Of a stretch of 64,000 nucleotides of DNA, positions 36,053 through 48,575 are shown piece after piece. The notes beneath the pieces were generated by a model. The model had not been told where the DNA came from, did not search any database, and was given only the letters and a program-made list of their open reading frames with translations. This DNA comes from Combretum micranthum (Eukaryota > Streptophyta > Magnoliopsida > Myrtales > Combretaceae): positions 372,001 to 436,000 of the forward strand of contig JAMXBD010000820.1 in the NCBI GenBank assembly GCA_024138025.1. The letters run 5' to 3'. The position numbers and the translations under genes were made by a program. How positions within the stretch are numbered: position 1 is the first letter of the stretch; every line of letters starts with the position of its first letter.

Positions 36053-36340
36053 GGTAAATATCATATTTTGTTAATTAAATTTTATTATTTTATATAAGTA
36101 ATTATTTAAAATTTTTAAATATTAATTTACTACTTGTAAACTTTTTAAATTCATTTATAATTCTTAGATGGATAATTACAAAAATAAATAGAGTTTAGGT
36201 ATTCAATTGCAAGATTCAACAAAATTTAGATAGTTAATTACCAAAGTGAGTGGAGTTTAAGTAATAAATTAATATGTTTAAATTTTAAATAATTAATTAT
36301 ACAAATTGATAAATTTAGATAACAAATATGACATTCATCC
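36053..36340. mobile_element. Foldback MITE, relative of 13433-13722
   Basis: Ends ggtaaatatcatattttgtt and, from the right, ggatgaatgtcatatttgtt pair as inverted repeats, with the same inner layout as the element at 13433-13722. Confidence 0.55.
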
Positions 36341-39119
36341 CATGATCGCATCATGAGTATTTGTTGGTAATAATAATAATAAAGTTCATTTTTTTGATAC
36401 TCCCTTGGATAAAAATCAATAGGTAAAATTATTTAAATTCTTAAAATATCTTATAAAATCATTATAATATCTTTTATCACTTGCAATTTTAATTATTGAT
36501 TACAAGTGATAATTATTGATTAAGTGAAATAAACTATGAGATATTAAATGAAAATGTTCCATATTTCCCTTTTGAAATATTTCCTTTTCATAATTTATAA
36601 AGAATAATTATCTTTTCTCATAGTTGTTAATTAATATCACAGGCATCATCGGAACCTAGTTTACAATGCCGCATGCCACGCAACATCGACAGTAAAAAGT
36701 GGGGTTTTGTGGTATAAAAATTTGTCTCTTCCATGAAAGTTTGACCTAATAATCTAGTCCACTAATACATATAACCACATATGATTGGTCAAATCTTAAA
36801 TTTGACCACCTTGATCTTGGGAAACTTCAGAAACCAAAACTTAAAAAACAAAAAAAAAAAAAAGGCTAATATATATAATTGTCCGCACTTACTTCTAAGC
36901 AAAAAAAAGAAAAACAACCTTGCAAAAGCCAAAATGACAATACAAAAAAAAAGTACCTAAATTTTTGTATTTGTCGAATTAAAGTGCAAAGCCATGGAGG
37001 TCCAGTTTCTGCTTGGGATAGAAGCGGAGCGTCTTCCCCCTTTTTATTTTTCTATTCTCAAAATCTTCAATTCTGCTTTTTGAATTGTTCACAATATTAG
37101 GTAAGAACCAGATATCCAGCCTTTTGCCACGTGAAGACGCTCCTCTTCCCAGCAATTGATTTCACGTGTGTTATCATACCTTTTGTCTTTTGTCTTTTTT
37201 TTTTCCTCCTCCCTTAAAAGAAAAAAACATAAAATTGCTACGGGTGTCCAAGTACTTGAAAAAAAAAAACCTTTAATAATAGATATTCTGTAATAAAAAA
37301 TTTATAAAATGAGTTATATTTTTATAAATAAAAACAGCGATAATGATTTTTATAATAAAATTTTGTTTTTAACTCCAAGTTTTATTATATTGAATGATAC
37401 TTGTTAAAATATCAAATATAAATATTATTATTTTTTGTTATAAAAATTACTATCCCTGATTTAATTTATAGAAATGAAATTTCTTTTACTAACTTTTTTA
37501 TCTTAGAATTTCCATTTTTAAAAACTATTTTTTTTATGGTGTGTTAATATAGCGCTTTTAAAATATATTAATATGAATTTTATGGTTCTGGCCCAATGTG
37601 TTTTCCATGCTAATAGCCAGCAGAAGTTTTCTTTATCTCCCTTATTACATCGAGTGATTATCTGACAGAGTACATTGATGATACCTTTTTTTTTTTAAAT
37701 AATATTATGTCTTCTTTTCCTTATTTATTTTATGACCACTATCACTATGTGTCGTATTTGCTGGTTGCAACTTGCATATGATCTCAAGACCAGCACGTTC
37801 TATTCCACAATGAACCGGACGAAATATACGGACAAAATCATATTCATAAATTAAAGAAGAAATAAATAGATCTAAGATAAATGTCTGGTCTCATTATTTA
37901 TTTGAAAAAACAAGTTATTATTATGTATATTTAATGAAAGAATTAACGATCGAAATATCAGATATGCCTATTGTAATAGATCATAAAAGCATAGCGAAGT
38001 ACGGTATAAAAAGTTAAGCATAAATATGTGAAAAATCATGGACATAAGGAGAAGGCAGAAATCATCATAGACGATGATTAGCTCCAGCTAGCCGTAGGCC
38101 GGCTTATAATGAAGTCACTGAAAATAGAAATTTTCTCTATTTAAACTGATGAGAGCTTTACTCCTAGTTATGTTAATGTATGTAAGAGTTGCTATATATG
38201 TGTGTGTGTACACATATTTTGATGTTTGCAATCTTTTGAAAGATCTCGTTAACATGTTGAATTTTAATTTATGGTAACATTAAATTAAAGGACGGACTGA
38301 CGATGGACATTGAGATATTTAAGCTACATATAGTAAAGAGTTGGGATTGCTATATTAATATATTAAGTAAACTCTTAGAAATTTATTTAGACTTACTTTT
38401 GTTTTACTGGATAATTGGCCTAGATTTCTAGCCCATAATTAGTATGGTTAAAATATAGTTCACTTGATGTTCGTTGGGTTCATCCATTTGTTCTAAATTT
38501 GATATCGGTTTGGTGTCTGTTTAAATCATACTGTTTGTCAAGAAATATATATAGATGAGAAATAAACATATTTATGCATAAACATTTTATATTGATTAGA
38601 TACAAATACATATAAAATACAAATATGTTTAAAAAAGGTAGACAATGCCTTCACTCTAACCTCATTTAAGTAGGTACTCAAACTCATTAAGAAGGCTACA
38701 AGCTACGGGCCCATGGTGAACTTATGTGGATAACCTTGATACAAATGTATCTCGTATAATCTATCAATCACCAAAATGATTTGATGAATATCATTAGATT
38801 CTAGAATCTATAAATACTTAGCAAAGCCTCTTAATTTGATACAATTTTAGACATCATAAGAACAATATTCCATAATGTAGCTTTTGCTCTCAAGATCAAA
38901 CAAATGCTTTCCACAAAATCATCTAAATCATGCAAGGAATTCCAAGGTGGATACCTCAATCCCTTACCCATCTCTTATATGTTAAAGACTAAAATTATCT
39001 ATTCCTTGTCTTTATCATTTTCTCTGATTTATTCACTACACCTCACCTCTATATTATTCCTCAAACCACATGTAATACAAGACTCACACGATACACCTAA
39101 TCTCTTTAACTAAATCTCC
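36341..39119. other. AT-rich spacer, no gene seen
   Basis: CACGTG-type words occur near 37128 and 37164, but no gene follows. The stretch 38455-38640 is MITE-like (see 2912-3112). No frame with recognisable similarity. Confidence 0.45.
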
Positions 39120-39705
39120 TTAGTGACTCTTGAAGACGAAGTGAAATGATATGAAGTAATGGCATATATTATGAAGAGGATGATTGGACCATCTATTATT
39201 GTCTTTAGGAGACCAACAAATGAAGTTGTAGATCAAAACTTATCCTTACTCCTTAGGAACACTAACTCGGATAATATGGCTCAAGAGAGGTCCTAAAGTT
39301 GCATAGATGATGCAAATTGTATAAGAGACCACAAGGATCATACATGAATCATTGTCTATGTTCTCTTAGTTCATGCTAAGGTTGATTGCCACATGCAATA
39401 TGAGATTCATGCGGCACATGTGATCATTTCAATCGAATCCCCTCATCTACATTTTGACAACTCTTAAGGATAAAGTAAAGTGATAAGGGGTGATGTCACG
39501 TGCTGCAAAGAGGATGATTGGGGCTATTGGGCCATCTAATAGTATCTTCCAAGAGCAAGTGACCAACAAATAAAGACATAGAGCAAAACTCAAGAAGAGT
39601 CCTAAAGTTGCATAAATGATGCGGATTGTAAAAGAGACCACAAGGATCATAAATAATTTCCTGTCTATGTTCTCTTTGTTCATGCTAGTGTTAGTTGCCA
39701 TGACT
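39120..39705. repeat. Diverged direct repeat, two copies
   Basis: Copy 1 at about 39120-39404 and copy 2 at about 39465-39705 share order and wording: gaagaggatgattgg, gaccaacaaa, tcctaaagttgcat, gagaccacaaggatcat, tctatgttctct. Overall they are diverged, with indels. I do not recognise the source; the minus-strand frame 39447-39701 across copy 2 is not mirrored in copy 1, so I do not call it a gene. Confidence 0.75.
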
Positions 39706-41100
39706 TACTATTACGTGATAGGATGTGGGTTTACTATTGCATAGCAATGTACCACCCCTTTAGTTCTACATGTTAACCTTCCACTACCAAAGAGAAAAGT
39801 CCTTACAGAAAAGTACGCAAACCTCCTCCACACTATGCTCGATAGATTTATTAACTGTCCTAACCTTACCACCATCTTGCTAGCTAAATCTATGATAATT
39901 TTTCCTAAGAACTTCCTATTATCAAAAGACAAGATTTTGGCGTGTATTTGACATAAGTGTAAGCTAAGTCATTTGATAAGGTGTTGAATCCAAATCTACC
40001 ATATCATCTATATATCTTTGTAAAGTTGTAATTAATGACTTCAAGATCAATTATTGATTAATTGATTGATTAATCATTTAATAAATTGTTCTTAATCTTT
40101 CTTCTCAATCAATTCATAGGCAAGTATACCTATCATTCATAGCATAGTTTGATAAGAACAAGTCATCCTAGAGAGATAAGAAAAGTATTAATAATGACTT
40201 ATAATTATATTATCTATTCTAAAACCTAATTGAACTCTAATTATTATTACTAAAACTATGATTAAACTATATTTTTATGTATTCAAGATAGAATAACAAC
40301 AAGATATAAGAATTCAATATTGTTCAACTCATCCAAACAACAAATTCCCACAAGAATATTACTATAGTCAATTTCTAATGATAATTCTAATGATTGTTCA
40401 TGTCTTATTAATTTGTAAGTTCCTAAAACTAGAATAGCATCTTTTTTAAGGCTACTAAACCTTAATCTCTCAAATCTACCTATTAGAATGTCTTTTAATA
40501 AGTAACAATTTAAGGATTGCATTAATGATCAATGAATCTTTACAAAAACCACATAATACAGAAGACTTTTGTAATTTTGTAGTTAGTAATCTAAACAAGC
40601 CTTTCTAACTATGTAAGATCTATTTAAATATGCAATTTCAATTAACATGTATGAAACCAAAACATAAAATCAATATTTTGAGACATATCATTCTATGAAA
40701 CATTACAAAACTCATAATTAGACTTAAAAAGAACATGAACTTTCATTAAATGCAATTAATTACGAAGAACATAGTAATATCTTGGGTTCTTTTGTTGTTT
40801 AGATAATAAAAATCTACTCCTCTATTACTAAGCTATCACAAACAGTAACACACTCTTACAAACAAGTACTATAATGGAAGTAATACACTTTAGATAAACA
40901 ATCTTGGATGATCTTCTTGACCAACTTCTCTATCTTGAAACTCTATTCTTGAAGATTCCTAAGAATATATTTCCAACATAGGGAAATCTCTATCTAATGA
41001 TGTGTTATGAAGTGTTCTATTTTTGAACCCCTAATAACATATTTATACTTGTTAAATACCTAAAATATTCTAAAAATTCAGATAAACAAAAGTTTATAGG
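39706..41100. other. LARD-like noncoding DNA
   Basis: The stretch 40070-40700 shares layout with 51170-51540 and 53700-54130 (aacct/aatctctcaaatctacc-type wording on the plus strand), and inversely with 23400-24000. Likely pieces of related non-autonomous retroelements. No protein frame. Confidence 0.4.
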
Positions 41101-41129
41101 ATATCTTTAAATGTTTGACTGAGTCTTCA

Positions 41130-41668
41130 ACGGGATACAATATAACCATGGTCATCATTATCAAGTCGTGCATCCTTCAAATTAGTTATAACCGTCAAAT
41201 CTTCATAACCGAGAAGGAACACGACCTAAACATGAGATAATGTATCCAGTCGTGCTTCTCTTTGTATCCTTAACATCATTCCATCGCACAACAACACGGC
41301 AAGAACACATAAACTTTAACATACCGTGTATCTCATTAATCTCTTTATACTCTTAAATCCATATTTGCATGGGAAAAGCACGAGCTCTTGTATCAGGTCG
41401 TGCTTCTTTTTGTTCGCTCACTCTTCAATTCTAACTAAGAAACACGATGAGAAATTGGAACGTGTTCTTCTCATTTTACTCAGCTGGAACACCGTATAAA
41501 CATGATCTAAAGCATTGTTTAATGTTTCTCATTGATTACTTTCTCTAGGGCATGATGTATTCTCAATGTAAGCCTCGATGGGAACACGATATTAAAATGA
41601 TTGACTATAATAGATTACGCTTCTTACTGACTTCAATTCTTCAATTATGAATCCATCTCCGTTAGAAA
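41130..41668. repeat. Diverged repeat with CGTGCTTCTCTTTG core, left of the Tekay element
   Basis: Units of roughly 100-150 bp carry gaacacga, then cgtgcttctctttg or close variants, then a cttcaattct-like tail (for example at 41265 and 41397). The array continues on the other side of the Tekay insertion at 50746-50960. Confidence 0.5.
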
Positions 41669-41830
41669 CATGGTGTAATATACTAAATTATTTTAAGTGG
41701 TAAAGGTTCACAAGCTACTAGATTCTAATATGCCTATATGTTGATGATAAAAATAGGTTAAGTTTGATCAATTTCGTGTTAGAATAAGATTGACAACAAT
41801 TGGATTAATTTTCTTAATTCCTGTAATTAA

Positions 41831-42180
41831 GGCTGGCATCTCTGATGAAGAACATCGCCGGCCTAGATTTAAATTTTGCCAGCGTACTCTGTAATACATT
41901 GTACGCCGCCTCCTGGAGAATATACGCCGCCGGCGTATAGACGACGTAGGATGGGAACAGTAGCGTTTTTCTTAACGCTGGGAGGAAAGCTGCGGTGTTC
42001 ATAGGGTTTCTTTTCTACACCGGCATGAAAGCCGGCGTAGTCCAAGATTTGCCGGCGTATGAAGGGACGGTTTGAATTCTGGGAATCAAGGCCCGATGAA
42101 CGCTGCCGGCCTTCGTGTAGATCTGGCCAGCGTATGGTGTAAGCCGGCAAGGTACGCCGCCGGCGTAGGGCCGCGTATGA
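41831..42180 (+). repeat. CpG-rich CCGGCG-repeat block in Tekay U3
   Basis: GCCGGC, CGCCGGCGTA and near-palindromic atacgccgccggcgtat recur many times over about 350 bp in otherwise AT-rich DNA, just upstream of the TATA box. The 3' LTR has it at about 48733-49083. An inverted relative is at 56318-56800. Likely effects (hairpins, a dense methylation target, a regulatory array) are inference. Confidence 0.75.
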
Positions 42181-42189
42181 CCAAATTTC

Positions 42190-42197
42190 TATAAATA
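42190..42197 (+). promoter_or_regulatory. TATA box of the Tekay LTR
   Basis: TATAAATA directly downstream of the GC-rich block; would drive the genomic RNA. The 3' LTR has the same box at 49094-49101. Confidence 0.6.
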
Positions 42198-43834
42198 CGA
42201 GACGCGAAAAATCATTTCGACAGATTTTTTCTTCATATTATTTCCCCTTCGTAAAAGAGAGTTCTGGAGCGTTTTTGGAGATCTAAGGCCTGGAGAATCA
42301 TTCGGAGGGTATTACTGATTAAAAGTAAGTGATCTTAACCATTTCGTTTGGATTATATACAAATTTGTATAAGTATCTTAGGGTTTGGATGAATGTTTCA
42401 TGAAGGAATTTGAAGAATAAACCCTAGCTCGTGTTTTGATCAGAATAGGAAGAGAAGAAACAAGTATTATACGTTCCATATCAGTAAGTATAAGTTTTGA
42501 ATCCTCTTTATACGAAATTAGATAGTTTTGATATTTCGATATTGATCATATGAAGAGTTTTATAGGGTTTTGGTGGAAATTCTGATTTAAGGATTTGAAA
42601 TATCCGTTCTTTGATAATATTGGAGGTGCTTGGGGTTATTATCAGTATAATTCGAGTTTGGGAAGTTCTGTATCAGATTAGTTTAGATAGGTTGTTTTAT
42701 GTTAAGATATTGCGATCATGTCTGTTGATATATATATATATTGTAACAGGACATTGGAGTTGTGAAACTGTGGTTGATTTGGATATAGGAATTTCTGGAG
42801 TTGGGTTGACTTTGTGTTGTTGATATCAAATTCTGAGGATTTGATTCGGATTCCTGAAATTTAGAAAGGTACGACCAATCCATTGTTTGTTGTATGTGCT
42901 TGTAGATTAGAATTCTTGTGAATGGATGTAGGAACAGAATTGCATAATAAACTTAATAAATATTCGGCTTAATAATTGTCTGTCTGGTTGTGTTGGCTTT
43001 GACCAGTAGAGACCTGGCAGACAGTGATACTGGTGAGGCACCCTGATGATCTTAGTGTGAGGTTGTCCCGAGTGGACTCGTGCTAAGAAATGATTCCGGT
43101 AGAATTTAGGTGTTCAGGAATTGGGATGTTTGGGGAGTACCCACTCATCCATATATGTATATATGATTATTTATTTTCAAATCAGTTGGTTGTTTTTATA
43201 GCAGAGTCTGAGTTACTCTGGTTCAGGATTTATGTATACTAGATTCTGAACTGTTGTTTTGCTGGACTAAAATAGATAATAAACTGTTGTATGCATTTAG
43301 TTTAGTTGCATTTATTTATACATGTTGTTTGTGCATAATCTTGCTTGAACTGGATTGGATATTATCGTTGGCTTCGCCGCTCATTCTATTATATTTCAGG
43401 TGCAGGTGATGATAATGTGATTTATGATCTTTCGGGTTTTGATATCATCTATGAGGATGGGGATGGCGTTAGCGGTCCTGACTACCCTGCTGATGACTAG
43501 TTGAATAGTCGTAGAATATAGAGAAGACTTTAATGATTGAATTATATTTTGTTTATTGAAATTTTAAGTTGTATTTGGAGTTTTCATGTGGTGACAGTTT
43601 TAGGGTATGGTTTGACTTGTTGACCTGCAGTTATGTCAACAATGTCTAGTTTTTGATTATGAGATTTTATATTTATCAGAATGTTTATTTATGAGGACCA
43701 TATGATTTCTTCTATACCTTGTGAGTTATACAGGTGATATTGAAAATTGTGGATATTAGAGCCTTAGCGTGTCCTAATCAAGAGAGGACACGTGGCGGGT
43801 TGTAATGCCTTAGTTTAGGGCGTTACAGCTTAAT

Positions 43835-43846
43835 TGGTATCAGAGC
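43835..43846 (+). other. Primer binding site (tRNA-iMet type)
   Basis: TGGTATCAGAGC, complementary to the 3' end of plant initiator tRNA-Met, seven bases after the LTR. Confidence 0.9.
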
Positions 43847-44020
43847 CTAGGTTTATGATCTTTAGGGAAATTAGGTTATGAACTCCTTAGGACGGTGAGG
43901 TAAGATGAGAGGGGTAGATAAATAGGGTTGTTATCTAGTTAAGCTATTAATGTTAGATTTAAGTTGTTAAATCAAGTTGGATACCCTTGTTCTAATCTAT
44001 AAGGTTTTGTTTGTTTTAGA

Positions 44021-45160
44021 ATGCCGCCCAGGAGAAGAAATGCTGAAGAAAATGAAGAGGAACATCAGGCTCGCAATGAGAATTTACCACCTCCACCGGC
44101 AGGACAAGCGCCAGTGGATGTAGCACAGCTTATGCAGGCTGTGAATGCATTGATAGGAGTGGTAGGTCAGCAGCAACAGGATATGAGGAGAGACATGCAG
44201 ATAGTTCAAGAAAATGCTGATGCTTGGAGGCAAGAGACTCAAAGGCTGCATGGACATGGGGGTAATGGAGCCCGACATCCAGATGTGCTGAGCCTTAACA
44301 AGTTTGTGGATTTAGTTCACAAGTTTGAGCCAGTGCGGGAAAACCATTGGAAGCTCAGGTGTGGATAGAGGAAGTAGAGAAAACATTTGCAGCACTGGAC
44401 ATTCCTGAGAACAAGAAAGTGGAATATGCATCATATTTGCTATCTGGCAGAGCAAATAACTGGTGGGCGAGTACTAAGAGACACATGCCAGGGATGATCA
44501 CATGGCAGATGTTTCACCAGGCTTTCTTCAGAGAATACTTCCCCGACAGCATTAAACAAAAGATGTTGCAAGATTATTATACGCTGCAGCAAGGGAAGCT
44601 TTCAGTTGAGGAATATGAGGCTGAGTTACACAGACTGATGAGGTTTCTACCGATGCACTGAAAGAAAGTGAGGAAGCAAAAGTTAGTCGATTCATCACTG
44701 GATTGGAACCGAGATACAGTACCAGGTGAACTTGATGGATCTGAGCAATTATGCAGCAGTGGTGAACAAGGCTAAGATGATTGAGCAGGGTTTGAGTAGA
44801 ATCAAGAGCCGAGAACCACCAAGGAATCAAGTATATTTAGGGAAGAGACCAGCTGTCAGTGTCGTTACTCAAGATAAAGGAAAGAGACCATTTGTGTAGC
44901 AGTACAAATCTGTAGGCAGAGTTCTGACAAGAGATGCCCTAGATGCCTTGGGCCACACGACTTGAGGGACTGCAAATGGATAGAGAACGCATGTTTCTCA
45001 TGTGGAAAGTTGGGACATAAAAGCAATGTTTGCACAGAGAAGACAGTTCCACAGGTTTTCTGTTTTAAATGTGGTCAGAGAGGACACAGAGCGGTGGACT
45101 GCAAAGATGGGCAGTTTGGCAGAATTTCACATGGACAGAGTCAGCGAGCACCAGCTAAGA
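44021..45160 (+). CDS. gag of the Tekay element, frameshifted
   Basis: Starts at the ATG at 44021 (MPPRRRNAEENEEEHQ), 194 bp after the LTR. Frame 44021-44368 gives the N-terminus. Frame 44347-44661 gives the capsid domain (WIEEVEKTFAALDIPENKKV, NNWWASTKRHMPG, SVEEYEAELHRL). After further shifts, 44962-45276 gives CX2CX4HX4C zinc knuckles (CFSCGKLGHKSNVC and CFKCGQRGHRAVDC), preceded by a shorter CPRC...C finger in another frame near 44937. It would build the particle and bind element RNA. Breaks are near 44340 and 44700 and near the zinc fingers. Confidence 0.85.
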
Positions 45161-46006
45161 TTTATGCTCTTCAGAGGAGCGAGACAGCTTCTATAGACTG
45201 TTGGGTATGTTACCTATACTACAGCATAGTGCCTATATTTTATTTGATACTGGTGCTATTTCTCATGCATATCTGAATCTTTTGTGAGTACATGTGGCTT
45301 ATGTGTGGAGATCATGTCTGATGTGGTATCTGTTAGTACTCCTTTGGGTTCTGGATCTGTTTTGGATAGAGTTTGTAGATCTGTAGATATTGTGATAGAA
45401 AATAGACATCTACCTGTTGATTTGATTGTGATCGATATGGTGGATTTTGATATTATTCTGGGAGTAGACTGGCTAGCAAAATATTATGCTGTTATAGATT
45501 GCCATCATCTAATGATAGAGTTTGATCTACCTGATGGAGATCGGTTTAAGTATAAGTTAGTGGTACAAAGACCCCCAGTACTACCAACTTATGAGTTGTG
45601 GGGTAAACCGGTGTTGGCATCGATGATTAAGGAGGATAAACAGATAGTGGAAGTGACAGATATACCAGTTGTGAGGGAGTACCCAGAAGTTTTTCCAGAT
45701 GATTTACCTGGATTACCACCTATGAGGGAAGTGGAGTTTGGAATAGATTTGGTGCCAGGAACTACACCGATATCAAAAGCACCTATAGAATGGCTCTACC
45801 GAATTGGCAAGCTTAAGGTGCAATTGGATGATCTGCTAAAGAAAAAGTTTATACGACCGAGTGTATCACCATGGGGAGCTCCAGTACTATTCGTTAAGAA
45901 GAAAGATGGAAGTATGCGGTTATGTATAGATTATAGGGAGTTAAATCAGGTAACAATAAAGAATAATACCCGTTACCAAGGATTGACGACCTGTTTGATC
46001 AGTTAG
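45161..46006 (+). CDS. Protease and start of RT, Tekay element
   Basis: An aspartic protease active site, Asp-Thr-Gly-Ala, is coded at 45246-45257, in a frame that shifts from the gag end. Frame 45284-46006 continues the protease ([18 protein letters not shown]) into the RT entry ([57 protein letters not shown]). The frame is lost near 45965 by what looks like one missing A. The usual PYRMAP segment reads oddly (IEWLYRIG). Confidence 0.85.
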
Positions 46007-47271
46007 CAGGAGCTTCAGTTTTCTCTAAGATTGATTGAGATCTGGATATCATCAGTTGAGAATAAAGGCAGAGGATATTCAGAAAAACTGCTTTCAGAAA
46101 GAGATATGGACACTATGAATTCATGGTGATGCCTTTTGGGTTAACGAATGCTCCAGCAGTGTTCATGGATCTAATGAATCGAGTTTTTAGAGAATACCTT
46201 GATATGTTTGTGGTAGTGTTCATAGATGATGTTTTGGTATACTCGAGAAATAAAGAAGAACATGAGGAACATTTAAGATTGGTTTTGAATAAGTTAAAAG
46301 AGGAGCGATTATATGCTAAACTTTCAAAATGCGAATTTTGGTTGGAGCAGGTATCATTCTTGGGGCATATAGTAAATGGAAGTGGAATATCGGTAGACCC
46401 CGAGAAAATCAAAGCAGTGGTTGAATGGCCAAGACCTAAAACTGTGTCAGAAATCAGAAGTTTTCTGGGAATGGCAGGTTATTATAGCGATTTGTGAAAG
46501 ATTTTTCCAAGATTGCCAGTCCTTTGACGAGATTGACACAGAAAGGAATTAAGTATGAATGGTGCAAGAAGTGTGAAGATAGTTTCCAGTTGTTGAAAGA
46601 CAGATTAGTAAAAGCACCAGTATTGGCATTGCCAGTAAGTGGTGAGGAATATAATTATAGTGATGCCTCGCTTCAGGGTTTAGGATGTGTTTTGATGCAA
46701 GGGGGCAGGTTATTGCATATGCTCGAGACAGTTGAAACCGTATGAGAAGAATTATCCTACACATGACTTGGAACTAGCGGCAGTTGTACACGCTTTGAAA
46801 CTTTGGAGACATTATCTGTATGGTGAGAGATGCAAAGTGTACACAGATCACAAGAGTCTCAATATATATTCACAGAGAGAATTGAATATGAGACAGCGAA
46901 GGTGGCTTGAATTAATTAAGGACTACGACATCGACATGCAGTATCACCCAGGGAAAGCAAATGTCGTGGCAGATGCATTGAGCAGGAAGGGTAGAGAATT
47001 TGGCAGCTATAGTTACTACAGAACGCATCTAATTGATGAAATGAGGAAATTTGAATTAGAGATAATCACAAGACAAGTAGGTGAACGTTTGGCTAATATG
47101 AGAATACAACCTACTCTTGTGGACAGAATTAAAACGGGTCAGTCAGATGATCAGAGTATATTGGAGATCAAAAGAAGAATGGAAATGGGACGAGCACCAG
47201 AATTTTATATTGATGATGAAGGTATTTTACGGTACAAAGGAAGGTTATGTGTGCCAATCCAAGAGATTTAA
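46007..47271 (+). CDS. RT core and RNase H, Tekay element, frameshifted
   Basis: After a one-base shift near 46035, frame 46123-46497 has the RT core ([31 protein letters not shown] with the catalytic Asp pair, [17 protein letters not shown]). Then 46494-46745 and 46732-47271 carry RNase H ([70 protein letters not shown]). Shifts near 46490 and 46735. Confidence 0.88.
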
Positions 47272-48529
47272 AGAAAGAACTGCTAAAGGAAGCACACTAT
47301 TCTAGTTATTCCATACATGGAGGGAACAAGATGTACCAGGACTTGAAAAAGTTGTATTGGTGGAATAACATGAAAAAGGAAATTGCAGAATACGTCTCTA
47401 AGTGTCACACGTGTCAAATGATAAATATCGAACACCGGAGACCGGCAGGAGAGTTGAAACCGTTGCCAATACCACAGTGGAAGTGGGAACACATCACGAT
47501 GGATTTTTCCGCTTTACCCAAGACGAAAGAGAAGTTTGATTCGATTTGGGTTATTGTGGATCGTCTCACGAAAGCGGCTCATTTTATATCAAGACCGGGT
47601 ATAAGTTGGAACGGTTAGCTCAGTTGTACATCAATGAAATTGTGAGATTGCATGGAGTGCCGGTATCCATTACATCAGATCGAGACACGAGGTTTGTTGG
47701 AAGATTTTGGAAGAGTCTACATCAGGCGTTGGGAACGAAAGTGGTATTTAGTACGGCTTATCACCCACAGACAGATGGTCAGTCGGAAAGGACTATTCAG
47801 ACCTTAGAGGACATGTTGAGGGCGTGCGTATTGGACTTTAAAGGAGCTTGGAATGAGTATTTGCCTTTAATAGAGTTTCATATAATAATAGCTATCAAGC
47901 TTCGATCGGTATGCCTCCATTTGAAGCGTTGTATGGGAGGAAGTGCAGATCACCTATTCATTGGGATGAAGTAGGTGAAAGACAATTATTGGGACCCGAG
48001 TTGGTTCAGGATGCAGTCGATAAAATTGTATGATCAGACAAAGGTTACAAGCTGCTCAGAGTCGACAAAAGAGCTATGCGGACAAAAGAAGAAGACCCTT
48101 GGAATTTGAAGTGGGTGAACATGTATTGCTCAAGATATCACCAACAAAAGGAGTTGTTAGATTTGGACTACGAGGAAAGTTAAACCCTCGATACGTGGGA
48201 CCGTATGAAATATTAGAAAGATAGGCGACATGGCTTACAGATTGGCCTTACCGCCTGACCTAGAAGGGGTACACAATGTGTTCCATGTATCAATGCTTAG
48301 AAAGTATGTCCGAGATCCGAATGAAGTCATTGCTCTTGAACCATTAGATGTTCAACCAAATCTTACTACAGTGGAAAAGCCAATAAAAGTTGTTGATTCT
48401 AAGGAGAAAATTTTGAGGAACAAGGTTATCAGATATGTTCGGGTACAGTGGACAAATCAAACAGAACGTGAAGCTACTTGGGAACTGGAGGAGGACATGA
48501 GATCCAAATATCCCGAGATATTTCAATAA
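47247..48529 (+). CDS. Integrase and chromodomain, Tekay element, frameshifted
   Basis: Frame 47247-47618 has the HHCC zinc finger ([18 protein letters not shown]) and first catalytic Asp ([13 protein letters not shown]). Frame 47546-47974 has the second ([19 protein letters not shown]) and Glu ([20 protein letters not shown]). Frame 48030-48224 has [20 protein letters not shown] and [11 protein letters not shown]. Frame 48230-48529 has the link and chromodomain ([37 protein letters not shown]). Single-base breaks separate them near 47590, 47885, 48000 and 48225. The stop at 48527-48529 is 46 bp before the LTR. Confidence 0.9.
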
Positions 48530-48557
48530 TTCAGGTAAATTTTCGAGGACGAAAATT

Positions 48558-48575
48558 CTTTTAGGGGGAGATAAA
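48558..48575 (+). other. Polypurine tract of the Tekay element
   Basis: ttagggggagataaa lies directly before the 3' LTR. Confidence 0.75.

Larger units (their letters stand above)
41674..43827 (+). repeat. 5' LTR of the Tekay element
   Basis: Starts TGTAATATAC and ends GCGTTACA. U3 runs to about 42189 and holds the CCGGCG-rich block (41831-42180). TATA box at 42190-42197. Confidence 0.93.

Noticed and set aside
41814..42150. Overlapping frames through the GC-rich LTR block, repeated at 48670-48903
   Set aside because: They are open because the GC-rich repeat lacks stops; their peptides follow the DNA repeat and match no family. The copy in the other LTR is just the LTR repeat.
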